22,056 bases of DNA. It comes from a virus. The notes below the pieces were generated by a model. That model searched no databases, was not told the DNA's origin, and was given only the letters and a program-made list of their open reading frames with translations. The translations under genes were made by a program, and so were the position numbers. This document shows positions 8,460-14,773 of the stretch, in pieces (the first letter of the stretch is position 1; each line of letters starts with the position of its first letter). The stretch lies in IMG/VR virus record IMGVR_UViG_3300020281_001603, positions 1 through 22,056 of that record; one strand, 5' to 3'.

Positions 8460-9503
8460 TTATACAAGATCCAATTCTTGAGCCTGAGTGTGTAGTTGTT
8501 CAGCCGCCAAATTTTTAGCCTTTGCTTCAACCTGTATGTCAAGATTTGGTAAAAATGTCAATGCCCACTCATTTACTGCACGATTGGGTAGCATATCTGA
8601 GTGTGCTCGTAATTTTTGTTTCTTACACCCTTTATCCAAAAGTGTTTGCATATCATGAATTCCTTCATGCATTTTTCCATCTGGGTATGCTGGAGATAAC
8701 CATTCATCTCTAGAATATGAATAGTGCATAGTTGGTCTTACACCACGCCAACTATCTATCACTCTTTTTACTCTGTCATCATTTGCTTGTATGTATTCAC
8801 CTGTTCTTACCCAATGGTGATGTATGTCTAATACCAACGCACAATGTTTTTCTAGTTCTAAAGAGGATTCTAGTCCCCAACCCATCTCATCATTTTCTAT
8901 CGTCAGTAGATTACGTGCTTCAGGCGACATCCGAGGTATTGCTTTAATGATTCCTTCTGGACCTTGTCTACCTGATATATGCACATTAATCTTGCAACCG
9001 TCTTGGAAAGATTTGCCAAATCCCATCCAACGTGCCATGTTTACATGATATTCAAATTCATCAATTGATCTTTCTACAATGTCTGGATTATCAGAAGCAA
9101 GTACTGTGAATTGTCCGGGATGAAAACTAACTTTCACGTCATGTTTTCTTGCAAGTTCACCTGCCTCTGCGAAATGCTTTTCACAATATTTTATTATTTC
9201 AGGTTTGTCCCAGTAGTATCTCCAGTCAGCCTGTGTAGCCACGGGCAATATAGGAGAACTAATTCTACACATTCTTCTGCTTTTAGGAAGTGTGGAAACT
9301 TTTAAAATTAAATTTTTAATACCATCTATGTTGTGTTTGAATACAAAATCAAGTTTCGCTTCTGCTTCATCTTTGTGTTCGTTCAACCAACGCACAGTCG
9401 TTGCACGTGTGTTCATTGGTCTTTCTATTTCTTCTAGTTGTTTCTTTTTAAGTGATCTATCATGGTGGAACCATTGACAGCAGAATCCAATACGTCTAGT
9501 CAT
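8460..9503 (-). CDS. uvdE: UV damage endonuclease UvdE/UvsE
   Basis: The 347-residue protein belongs to the UVDE family of TIM-barrel, metal-dependent endonucleases. These nick DNA 5' of UV photoproducts and start alternative excision repair. Family motifs occur in order: RIGFCC at the N terminus, FHPGQFTVLAS (H128), INVHISG (H175), LTIENDEMGW (E203), VLDIHHHW (D226, H229), MHYSYSRDEW (H260) and DIQVEAKAKNLA (E326). These supply the expected His/Asp/Glu metal cluster. The conserved RIGFCC fixes the start at ATG 9503. There is no ribosome site; a strong sigma70-type promoter ends 5 bases before the ATG, so a leaderless message is likely. A role in phage DNA repair under sunlight is inferred; T4 itself uses an unrelated enzyme, DenV. 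Confidence 0.95.
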   Translation of the reverse strand: MTRRIGFCCQWFHHDRSLKKKQLEEIERPMNTRATTVRWLNEHKDEAEAKLDFVFKHNIDGIKNLILKVSTLPKSRRMCRISSPILPVATQADWRYYWDKPEIIKYCEKHFAEAGELARKHDVKVSFHPGQFTVLASDNPDIVERSIDEFEYHVNMARWMGFGKSFQDGCKINVHISGRQGPEGIIKAIPRMSPEARNLLTIENDEMGWGLESSLELEKHCALVLDIHHHWVRTGEYIQANDDRVKRVIDSWRGVRPTMHYSYSRDEWLSPAYPDGKMHEGIHDMQTLLDKGCKKQKLRAHSDMLPNRAVNEWALTFLPNLDIQVEAKAKNLAAEQLHTQAQELDLV

Positions 9504-9508
9504 TCTTT

Positions 9509-9537
9509 ATTATAGCAAATATTTTGGTATGCGTCAA
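9509..9537 (-). promoter_or_regulatory. Sigma70-type promoter with extended -10 for uvdE
   Basis: On the minus strand TTGACG (9537-9532) and TATAAT (9514-9509) are separated by 17 bases, and TGC precedes the -10 box (extended -10). The -35 box overlaps the last codons of the glycosyltransferase gene. The expected start of transcription, about 7 bases past the -10, falls on the uvdE start codon. Confidence 0.8.
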
Positions 9538-10253
9538 CGCCAGTTTTCCTTACACCAAGGATCTTGACAGTTTCCAGGCTGTGGATCTCCGTGAAATACT
9601 GCGATAGAAGTTTCAGGTTTAATGTTGGGAACACCAGGACTAATAAAATCTCTTATTCCATCTTGTCTTCTGTGCATAGGCGGACGGTTACGCATTTCCC
9701 ATTTATAACTCATTATCCATTCATCGGGCCAAAATTCAAAGTCTTTTGTGTTGAACACTTGTGAATATAACCAATCTTGATCTCCATGGAATCTTCTTAC
9801 TTGCGTTGGTGCTGTCTTTATGAAGTCATTATAAATTTGTGGATGTTGACCTATCTGCCATCGTACCACACTGCTGTTAAATTTTTGCCATTGGGGATTT
9901 GCTGATCTATTGAAATCTCTTATCACACAAAATTTTCCTTCTTTAAAAGAAAATAATTTGTCTATGTTCCTAAAAACAATTACATCTAAGTCCATATAAA
10001 GGATTGTGTCTCCAGGAGCACCGATTGGATTATTTGGATTGAACAGTAAAGGTTTGTGCCACCAGCCTTGAACTCCATATGCACCGGTAAGGTCCATAGT
10101 TCTAATGCTGTTGTTTAAGCCTGTTGTATCTTCAGTGTAACAAATAAATTCGAACGGCACGGTGCTATTCCTTCGCACCATCTGTTCTAGTGTGTTAACG
10201 TAGTTCGGACCGTATTTGTTTCCGTGTTTTAGACAAATTAAAAAATTAGACAT
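9534..10253 (-). CDS. Glycosyltransferase-like protein (GT-A fold with DxD motif)
   Basis: The 239-residue protein starts at ATG 10253 (MSNFLICLKHG), whose first 8 bases (ATGTCTAA) overlap the end of the queD-like gene. Features of GT-A glycosyltransferases are visible: an N-terminal segment with ICLKHGNKYG, a YMDLDVIVF motif whose D88-x-D90 would bind metal and nucleotide sugar, WWHKPLLF just before it, GDQDWLYS near 157-164 and a late FHGDPQP at 220-226. It probably transfers a sugar from a nucleotide-sugar donor. The acceptor (DNA base, virion protein or host surface glycan) is unknown. It sits next to a QueD-like enzyme and a GT42/DUF115-like protein, which hints at a joint modification pathway, but the link is inferred from position only. 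Confidence 0.82.
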   Translation of the reverse strand: MSNFLICLKHGNKYGPNYVNTLEQMVRRNSTVPFEFICYTEDTTGLNNSIRTMDLTGAYGVQGWWHKPLLFNPNNPIGAPGDTILYMDLDVIVFRNIDKLFSFKEGKFCVIRDFNRSANPQWQKFNSSVVRWQIGQHPQIYNDFIKTAPTQVRRFHGDQDWLYSQVFNTKDFEFWPDEWIMSYKWEMRNRPPMHRRQDGIRDFISPGVPNIKPETSIAVFHGDPQPGNCQDPWCKENWR

Positions 10254-10704
10254 TATCAGTATTATGGTACACAGCACTATTAGAGCCATGTTCAAATACT
10301 TCAACACTTGCTAATTTAACTCTCTTGGCTGTTTCATTACTTATTTGCGGAGCCACATAATTGAATACGTGTTCTGCAAATTTTTCACAACCAACACCGT
10401 TCATCTCAACAACCTTAGCAAGTCCTTTGCCTTCTAATTGTTTTAAGTCTGCAAGTAATGGATCATTCATGTCCACTGCAAGTGTGTGATCAAAATTGTC
10501 TTCAAGATATTTTTTAATCCATTTACAGTTTCCGAAGTCATATACCCAGTTCTTATCATCAAGATAATCTGCTTCAAAAGTAAATTTGAATCCTAAACTG
10601 TAACCGTGAATTAATGAACAATGGCTGTGAGTCGCTTTAGGTTGTCTGAACGCACAACTGAATCCTCTATCTGTGCCATATGTTTTAGTACTTTGATGTT
10701 TCAT
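10246..10704 (-). CDS. queD: QueD / 6-pyruvoyl-tetrahydropterin synthase-like protein
   Basis: This is a 152-residue member of the T-fold QueD/PTPS family, which acts on 7,8-dihydroneopterin triphosphate in pterin or 7-deazaguanine synthesis. Conserved elements are C29-x3-HG (HCSLIHGYSL, catalytic Cys then zinc-binding His33), the WVYDFG segment with D56, FDH (D72, H73) and E138 in VFEHGS near the C terminus. The canonical HGH zinc motif is HGY, and the usual first zinc His in the FSAAH segment is Phe (FSCAF). The extra THSH at 25-28 may supply the ligands. This is the divergent phage subgroup, so the exact product is uncertain. ATG 10704 has a strong AAGGAG site and a consensus promoter about 60 bases upstream. 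The glycosyltransferase follows with an 8-base overlap. Confidence 0.85.
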   Translation of the reverse strand: MKHQSTKTYGTDRGFSCAFRQPKATHSHCSLIHGYSLGFKFTFEADYLDDKNWVYDFGNCKWIKKYLEDNFDHTLAVDMNDPLLADLKQLEGKGLAKVVEMNGVGCEKFAEHVFNYVAPQISNETAKRVKLASVEVFEHGSNSAVYHNTDNV

Positions 10705-10767
10705 AGTTCTCCTTTTAATACGGCGGAATATTTAGAGAGGGTCGACGCTAAAGTCCTCATATTTTAC

Positions 10768-10796
10768 ATAATATAAAATATTTTTATTTTTGTCAA
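10768..10796 (-). promoter_or_regulatory. Consensus sigma70 promoter for the queD-glycosyltransferase pair
   Basis: TTGACA (10796-10791), a 17-base AT-only spacer, and TATTAT (10773-10768) on the minus strand. The predicted start near 10761 gives a leader of roughly 57 bases ending in AAGGAG before ATG 10704. The promoter begins 4 bases after the stop codon of the preceding gene. Confidence 0.85.
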
Positions 10797-10800
10797 GTAT

Positions 10801-11394
10801 TTAGATGACAATATGCTTTTGGATATCGGAAATTGGTAATATTTGTACATTAGACATTTCCTCCCAACCTTCTGGTATTTTGAAATGTTGGTCCACATAA
10901 AAATTGAAGTTTTGCTTGGGATAGTGTTCAAATATCTTTCTGTTCTGATATATCCAATAACTAGGATCCACTGCTTGTTTGGAAGAAGCATCATATGATT
11001 CGGAACCTTTGTAAATGTTGTTGACAAATCCATCTTTGCTTTTCATATCAAATCCAACAATATGAATATGATCCATTACGCAATACTTGGTGGCAACCAA
11101 CAACGCATATTGACCTGTGCCCCAATGCCAAGGATCATCCTGTCGTAATTCTCCCACATAAGGCAAATCAGGAACCGGAAACACATTGAATTCGTTGCAC
11201 CAGTCTGGACGTGAATATATTATAGACTGTGATGTGTTGGAGTGTTTTATTGCTTCACGCACCATTCTCCTATCACAGCACACCAAATGGTCCACTTTGA
11301 TGTCTCTAAAAATGGCATTACACCCAACAGTGGGCAAATTTAATTCTTCTATTTTTAATGCTTTTCTGCTCTCGCCGTTTCCGATGACTAACAT
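10801..11394 (-). CDS. GT42 sialyltransferase / DUF115-like protein
   Basis: The 197-residue protein begins MLVIGNGESR and carries VGCNAIFRD (23-31), VDHLVCCDRRMV (34-45), DPWHWGTGQYALLVA (86-100) and IHIVGFDM (109-116). The order GNG-x-S, then CN, then G-x-Y...A, then G-x-D resembles both bacterial GT42 sialyltransferases and the DUF115/MptE-like fold. A nucleotide-sugar- or nucleotide-binding role is therefore plausible, but I do not recognise a precise function. MptE-type enzymes act on 6-hydroxymethyl-dihydropterin, which is suggestive beside a QueD/PTPS-like gene, although this is only inference. ATG 11394 has no Shine-Dalgarno sequence and lies 17 bases from a divergent plus-strand gene. 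Confidence 0.7.
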   Translation of the reverse strand: MLVIGNGESRKALKIEELNLPTVGCNAIFRDIKVDHLVCCDRRMVREAIKHSNTSQSIIYSRPDWCNEFNVFPVPDLPYVGELRQDDPWHWGTGQYALLVATKYCVMDHIHIVGFDMKSKDGFVNNIYKGSESYDASSKQAVDPSYWIYQNRKIFEHYPKQNFNFYVDQHFKIPEGWEEMSNVQILPISDIQKHIVI

Positions 11395-11411
11395 AATTAA
11401 ATACGTTTATA

Positions 11412-11852
11412 ATGACTAGTTCTATTTACACAGATATCACTGAGTGGATAAAAAAAGTTAGTGTGGCTCACGAAAAATTAGGCAATAAAAGTATATGTCC
11501 ATTTGCCAAAAATGCCAAATTCCAAATTATTCAAGTGTCAGCATTAGATGTAGATCCTGTGTTGATTAAAAAAGAAGTTTGTATCTTTGTCGTACCAGAC
11601 AACATTACAAAGTCAAAATTAGAAAAGTATTGTAAAAAGGCTAGCCAACAATTTGCAGAATATATATTTTTACCAGATCACAAAAAATCAAATACTAAAA
11701 TTGCAGGATTGTCGACAGGGAATGGAAAATATAATTTAATTCTCGCACAGAAACGTAAACCCCTAACATTGGCAAGAAAAACTTTAGAACGAAATACGTC
11801 ATACTACGACAACCTTTCTAAAAAATACAAAAAAGAACTTTGGAGTTATTAG
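11412..11852 (+). CDS. DUF1415-like conserved protein with CPFAK motif
   Basis: The plus-strand gene encodes 146 residues. The N-terminal pattern W-I-K-K-V-S...G-x-x-S-ICPFAKNAKF (residues 12-36) resembles the signature of bacterial DUF1415 proteins and small proteins of T4-like marine phages. The rest is rich in Lys and mixed alpha/beta (VCIFVVPDN, AEYIFLPDH, KYNLILAQKRKPLTLARKTL) and ends with NTSYYDNLSKKYKKELW. Function is unknown. There is no Shine-Dalgarno sequence at ATG 11412, and the divergent neighbour starts only 17 bases away, so both genes share a very short control region. Its stop overlaps the stop of the convergent minus-strand membrane-protein gene by a few bases. The coding composition matches its neighbours, so recent transfer is not indicated. 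Confidence 0.75.
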   Translation: MTSSIYTDITEWIKKVSVAHEKLGNKSICPFAKNAKFQIIQVSALDVDPVLIKKEVCIFVVPDNITKSKLEKYCKKASQQFAEYIFLPDHKKSNTKIAGLSTGNGKYNLILAQKRKPLTLARKTLERNTSYYDNLSKKYKKELWSY

Positions 11853-12160
11853 TCCTTCTTTTTAAAATAGTCTTGTTTGATTTGTTTTAGTTCTTTGATT
11901 ACTTCAGCGAATCTTTTGTTTGCTTCACCTAGTAGATTGAATATATCTTTTACTGCGTGTATCACCCACCACCACCATGCAAAGGCAGTTATTGCGAAAG
12001 TTATACAGATACCTATTATGATATAAGAAGTTACACCTGTAGGTTCAAAAGATAAAGATAACAATAACAGGACCAGAGCGGTAAGCGGAGCAACTCTGCC
12101 TATCCATATCCAGTGTTTAACTGATTTTTCTAGTTTGAAATATTTCCGAAAGTTTTCCAT
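11849..12160 (-). CDS. Two-helix membrane protein, 103 residues
   Basis: The start is placed at ATG 12160 (MENFRKYFKL) because AGGCG lies just upstream. This makes the first 31 bases overlap the end of the fibre-like gene in another frame; a longer reading would overlap it by about 100 bases. The protein has an amphipathic basic N terminus (KYFKLEKSVKHWIWIGR), two hydrophobic segments at about 23-38 and 43-69, the second with a run of four Trp (AFAWWWWVIHAV), and a charged coiled-coil-like C terminus (LGEANKRFAEVIKELKQIKQ). I recall the pattern from T4-like marine phages, where it lies near structural genes, but no role is assigned. Holin-like or tail-associated functions are possible and unproven. 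Confidence 0.8.
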   Translation of the reverse strand: MENFRKYFKLEKSVKHWIWIGRVAPLTALVLLLLSLSFEPTGVTSYIIIGICITFAITAFAWWWWVIHAVKDIFNLLGEANKRFAEVIKELKQIKQDYFKKKD

Positions 12161-13011
12161 TCGCCTGGCGTTCCTGTTTTTGTACACACCCAACCCATTA
12201 TGTTTCCTGGTGTAGGGTTGATGTTCCAAATTACATCACCTTGCGAATAAGTGCCTTGTGTTGGCTCTTCGGATCCGACGTCGAATATTCTACCTTTGAA
12301 TCTTAATGCTCCAGACACTTCTAAAGATGCATCGCCTCTTAAATTAGATACACCTACTCCTAGTTTACCATGAATGTTAACAGTGTTATCTGTGCCACCT
12401 TTGTTACCTATAACAATATCACCGTTTGCTCTTACTGTGATTCTGTCTGTGCTGTCAGTTTGAATTCTTAATTCGTGTGTTGTCCAGTTACCTATGTTTG
12501 TGTGATCTTCGTTAGGTTGTACAATAAATTCTACATAGTTAGAAGCAACGGAAAGTTGTCCGTTCATTGCTTCAGCACCAATACCCAATCTGCTCATGCC
12601 TGAATCAAAGAACACAAATTGATCGAAGTTAACGTTTCCGTTAACTGCTAATCCATTTAATATACCAACTTCTCTTAGGTTAGATTTTCTAATTGTTGGT
12701 CCTAGTTCCTCTGATGTTAAAACAGGTGTTCTGTCGATTGAATAATGTGCTTCGTGATGTAGGTCTATTGTGTTTGAACTCCACAGTCTATCAGGATCAC
12801 CTTGGAAGTTAAGCATTTTAGTATTACCCATGCCACTCCATTGTAAACCTTTTCCATAGATTGAGTTATGGTCTTTGCCTTTGAAGTTAATTGTTTTTGC
12901 TGAATTAACTATCTGCTCAGAGTCTTCGCCGTGTACACTGAGATTGTCAATGGCATTGCCAAGTGTAATCAACCCATTTTTAATAGAAATTATATCGTCT
13001 CTTATGCTCAT
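12130..13011 (-). CDS. Fibre-like virion structural protein, 293 residues
   Basis: The sequence is rich in Asn, Gly and Thr. It has a helical start (MSIRDDIISIKNGLITLGNA), a middle of short beta repeats (GNVNFDQFVFFDSGMSRLGIG, then SLEVSGALRFKG) and a C-terminal cap reading GDVIWNINPTPGNIMGWVCT followed by KTGTPGEWKTFGNI. That cap is characteristic of phage tail-fibre and baseplate-associated proteins, where it ends a beta-structured shaft. It is probably a short fibre or neck fibre. ATG 13011 has no Shine-Dalgarno sequence; a GATAAATA late-type motif ends 7 bases upstream inside the stop region of the preceding gene. The reading frame overlaps the following membrane-protein gene by 31 bases. 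Confidence 0.85.
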   Translation of the reverse strand: MSIRDDIISIKNGLITLGNAIDNLSVHGEDSEQIVNSAKTINFKGKDHNSIYGKGLQWSGMGNTKMLNFQGDPDRLWSSNTIDLHHEAHYSIDRTPVLTSEELGPTIRKSNLREVGILNGLAVNGNVNFDQFVFFDSGMSRLGIGAEAMNGQLSVASNYVEFIVQPNEDHTNIGNWTTHELRIQTDSTDRITVRANGDIVIGNKGGTDNTVNIHGKLGVGVSNLRGDASLEVSGALRFKGRIFDVGSEEPTQGTYSQGDVIWNINPTPGNIMGWVCTKTGTPGEWKTFGNISN

Positions 13012-13018
13012 ATAAAGT

Positions 13019-13026
13019 TATTTATC
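13019..13026 (-). promoter_or_regulatory. Late-type promoter (GATAAATA) abutting the 293-residue fibre gene
   Basis: The minus-strand octamer GATAAATA fits NATAAATA and contains the TAA stop of the upstream gene. It ends 7 bases before ATG 13011. The predicted transcript would carry only about two bases of leader. Confidence 0.5.
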
Positions 13027-13864
13027 TAACTGCTCTGAGTAAAAGAACTTCAGTATTAATACGTCCATTGAGTTTAATGCCCATAGTCTTAATAGCATCA
13101 TAAAATTCAAGCACTTTTTTAGGGCCTGAATTAGTGAATTCCTCTAACTGCTTTTCAGGTTTTCTGAGTGTTTTTTGCACACTGGCTTCTTCATTGAATC
13201 CTTTGATAGACGTGCCCTTGACCATTAATCCTGTGCCTGGTCTATTCAGACCTCTTGGATCTAATGTCCTAGCAACGTAATGGCCCAACTTTCTTGTTTT
13301 TGTGTTGTACACCCAAAGTTCTTCTGCGTATATTATTTCAGTAGGATCTATGGATTTGAGTTCTAATTTTGTGTCTTCCTTTTTGTACTGCATTTTTGCC
13401 ACCAACTGCTCTGGAGACTTCTCTTTCTTTTTGCGTGGCTTCCTATTTGCGTTTGCAATACTAATCATGTAATCGCAGGCTTCAAAGATGTTGTCGTATG
13501 CTTGTATACCTTTTTTGATTGTTTCATCTGATACATCTTCGTATGCTTCAAGCAACTGCCTATCATCCGAATCAAAATCTTCCTCGTCATCCAGTTCCTT
13601 GAACTTTAAGTTTTTCTTCCTAAGGTCTAATAGTTCTTTGAATTCTTTGTATGGTTCTTCAAACCTTTCCTGTATCTTTCTTGCGTGTACACCTCCCACC
13701 TTTTCCTTTTTGAACAATGGAACAAGTTTTAAGGTTTCAGGATTAAATCTATCAGGATTGTTGTTGTATCTATCAAGCCATGCCTCAACTGGATCTAGTA
13801 TTTCGTTTACACGACTGGCTATTCTTTCTTGTATGGTAGGCTTTTTTATTTCTGTTTTTTCCAT
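13022..13864 (-). CDS. Conserved hypothetical protein, 280 residues
   Basis: I do not recognise a function. The start is taken at ATG 13864 (MEKTEIKKPTIQER); a TTG nine codons upstream is possible, and neither has a clear ribosome site. The protein is highly charged. It has an N-terminal helical region (residues 10-85), an acidic linker DDEEDFDSDD at 92-101, a helical segment 105-140, a basic patch RKPRKKKEK at 141-149 and a beta-rich C-terminal part with ELWVYNTKTRKLGHYVARTL (182-201), GLMVKGTSIKGFN and KTLRKPEKQL. The C-terminal block resembles hypothetical proteins of T4-like marine phages. The basic patch suggests nucleic-acid contact. It follows the small beta-barrel gene after 37 bases, and its stop region contains the late-type promoter for the next gene. 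Confidence 0.8.
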   Translation of the reverse strand: MEKTEIKKPTIQERIASRVNEILDPVEAWLDRYNNNPDRFNPETLKLVPLFKKEKVGGVHARKIQERFEEPYKEFKELLDLRKKNLKFKELDDEEDFDSDDRQLLEAYEDVSDETIKKGIQAYDNIFEACDYMISIANANRKPRKKKEKSPEQLVAKMQYKKEDTKLELKSIDPTEIIYAEELWVYNTKTRKLGHYVARTLDPRGLNRPGTGLMVKGTSIKGFNEEASVQKTLRKPEKQLEEFTNSGPKKVLEFYDAIKTMGIKLNGRINTEVLLLRAVR

Positions 13865-13901
13865 GGTACTATAAATGCTATATAGTCTCAATGAAGAAAA
13901 A

Positions 13902-14132
13902 TCAAGATTTTTTTGTTTTATTTCTCTCTAAAAGTATCTGTTTTGGAGTTTTTGCACCTGGTGATAACTTCATAAGTCTTAGGCTTAATAACTTTTTAGG
14001 ACCTTTGCTTGTAATAATAACTGGTTGTCCGTGTTCGTCTACCTCTATTGCTCTGACAGTAGTCATGACGTTTCTAAAACGTCCAACTTCAACCTTATCA
14101 CCTACTTTGATATCTAATGTGTAACTTTTCAT
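13902..14132 (-). CDS. Small beta-barrel (KOW/Tudor-like) protein, 76 residues
   Basis: ATG 14132 overlaps the stop codon of the oxidoreductase gene by one base (TAATG); an upstream in-frame TTG is less likely. The product ([19 protein letters not shown]...) reads as a run of short beta strands: VGDKVEVGRF, TTVRAIEVDEHG, QPVIITSKG, KKLLSLRLMKLSP. A basic tail ends LERNKTKKS. The pattern is that of KOW- or Tudor-like barrels, which often bind RNA, DNA or protein, but no family name is certain. It is the last gene of the overlapping series that begins with the AAA+ ATPase; a 37-base gap follows. Confidence 0.78.
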   Translation of the reverse strand: MKSYTLDIKVGDKVEVGRFRNVMTTVRAIEVDEHGQPVIITSKGPKKLLSLRLMKLSPGAKTPKQILLERNKTKKS

Positions 14133-14773
14133 TATGCCCACCAACTTATTTTTTTCTTCTTGTTTGGATTTAAACTCCTTGCAAGTTTTCTTACTCTATT
14201 CATATGACTGTCAAATTCCTTTTTATCCATGCCAGGTAACACAGAATAAAACCTTATATACTTCGTAACCATGCCACCCAAGTTAAACACTGCCTTTTTT
14301 ATTCTTCTATAAGGAATATTATCAAATAAACTAAAATTAAAATAGGTCACCATAGGTCCACCGTATGTGATTGATATCAATCCTAATTTACCATTCATTG
14401 CTCCAGGCACCGGATATCCATAGTTCTTAAAAAATTTACTGCCAGGCACCAATGCTCTATAACTGAAAAACCATTTAGGGTGTAGTACCCAGTCAACCCA
14501 ATTTTCCAGTATTGATGGCATCCTTAAATTGTGGCATGAACCAATTAGGAACATAACGTCACTGTTTTCTAATCTTTTCCTATAATCCAATACCAATTGA
14601 GGTGGTGGATTTATATCTGAATTGTAAAATGGTAATTGTTCCTTTTCATCAAACAAATTAATCAAATCGATTTCGTGTCCACATTTTTCTGCTTCTTCGA
14701 TAAAGGTATCTCTGATAGCGGCATTGAAACTGCTTTTAGTGTTGTGATGTCCATATATTATGCAAATCTTCAT
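14132..14773 (-). CDS. Flavodoxin-fold NAD(P)H oxidoreductase-like protein
   Basis: The 213-residue protein matches the flavodoxin-like NAD(P)H quinone oxidoreductase group (NQO1/MdaB/KefF type), which reduces quinones or similar acceptors by two electrons using FMN or FAD. Visible signatures are [20 protein letters not shown] at the N terminus (phosphate-binding loop), the [11 protein letters not shown] strand and loop, and [29 protein letters not shown] (residues 73-101), which corresponds to the P-x-x-LK-x-W-x-D region of the family. The C terminus is basic ([12 protein letters not shown]). ATG 14773 overlaps the nadA stop by 4 bases (ATGA), so the two are translationally coupled. A shared role in NAD or redox metabolism is an inference from that coupling. 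The substrate is unknown. Confidence 0.82.
   Translation of the reverse strand: MKICIIYGHHNTKSSFNAAIRDTFIEEAEKCGHEIDLINLFDEKEQLPFYNSDINPPPQLVLDYRKRLENSDVMFLIGSCHNLRMPSILENWVDWVLHPKWFFSYRALVPGSKFFKNYGYPVPGAMNGKLGLISITYGGPMVTYFNFSLFDNIPYRRIKKAVFNLGGMVTKYIRFYSVLPGMDKKEFDSHMNRVRKLARSLNPNKKKKISWWA

Noticed and set aside
10246-10704. Calling the QueD-like gene a pseudogene because the canonical zinc histidines are changed
   Set aside because: The frame is intact, the catalytic Cys, Asp-His and Glu are kept, the ribosome site and promoter are strong, and the variant matches a recognised phage subgroup.
10764-11033. Minus-strand frame of 89 residues overlapping the GT42/DUF115-like gene
   Set aside because: It is out of frame with a protein that has recognisable motifs and runs through the queD promoter.
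13865-13901. Possible promoter (TATAGT close to ATG 13864)
   Set aside because: There is no matching -35 at a suitable distance and no good NATAAATA match, so it was not annotated.
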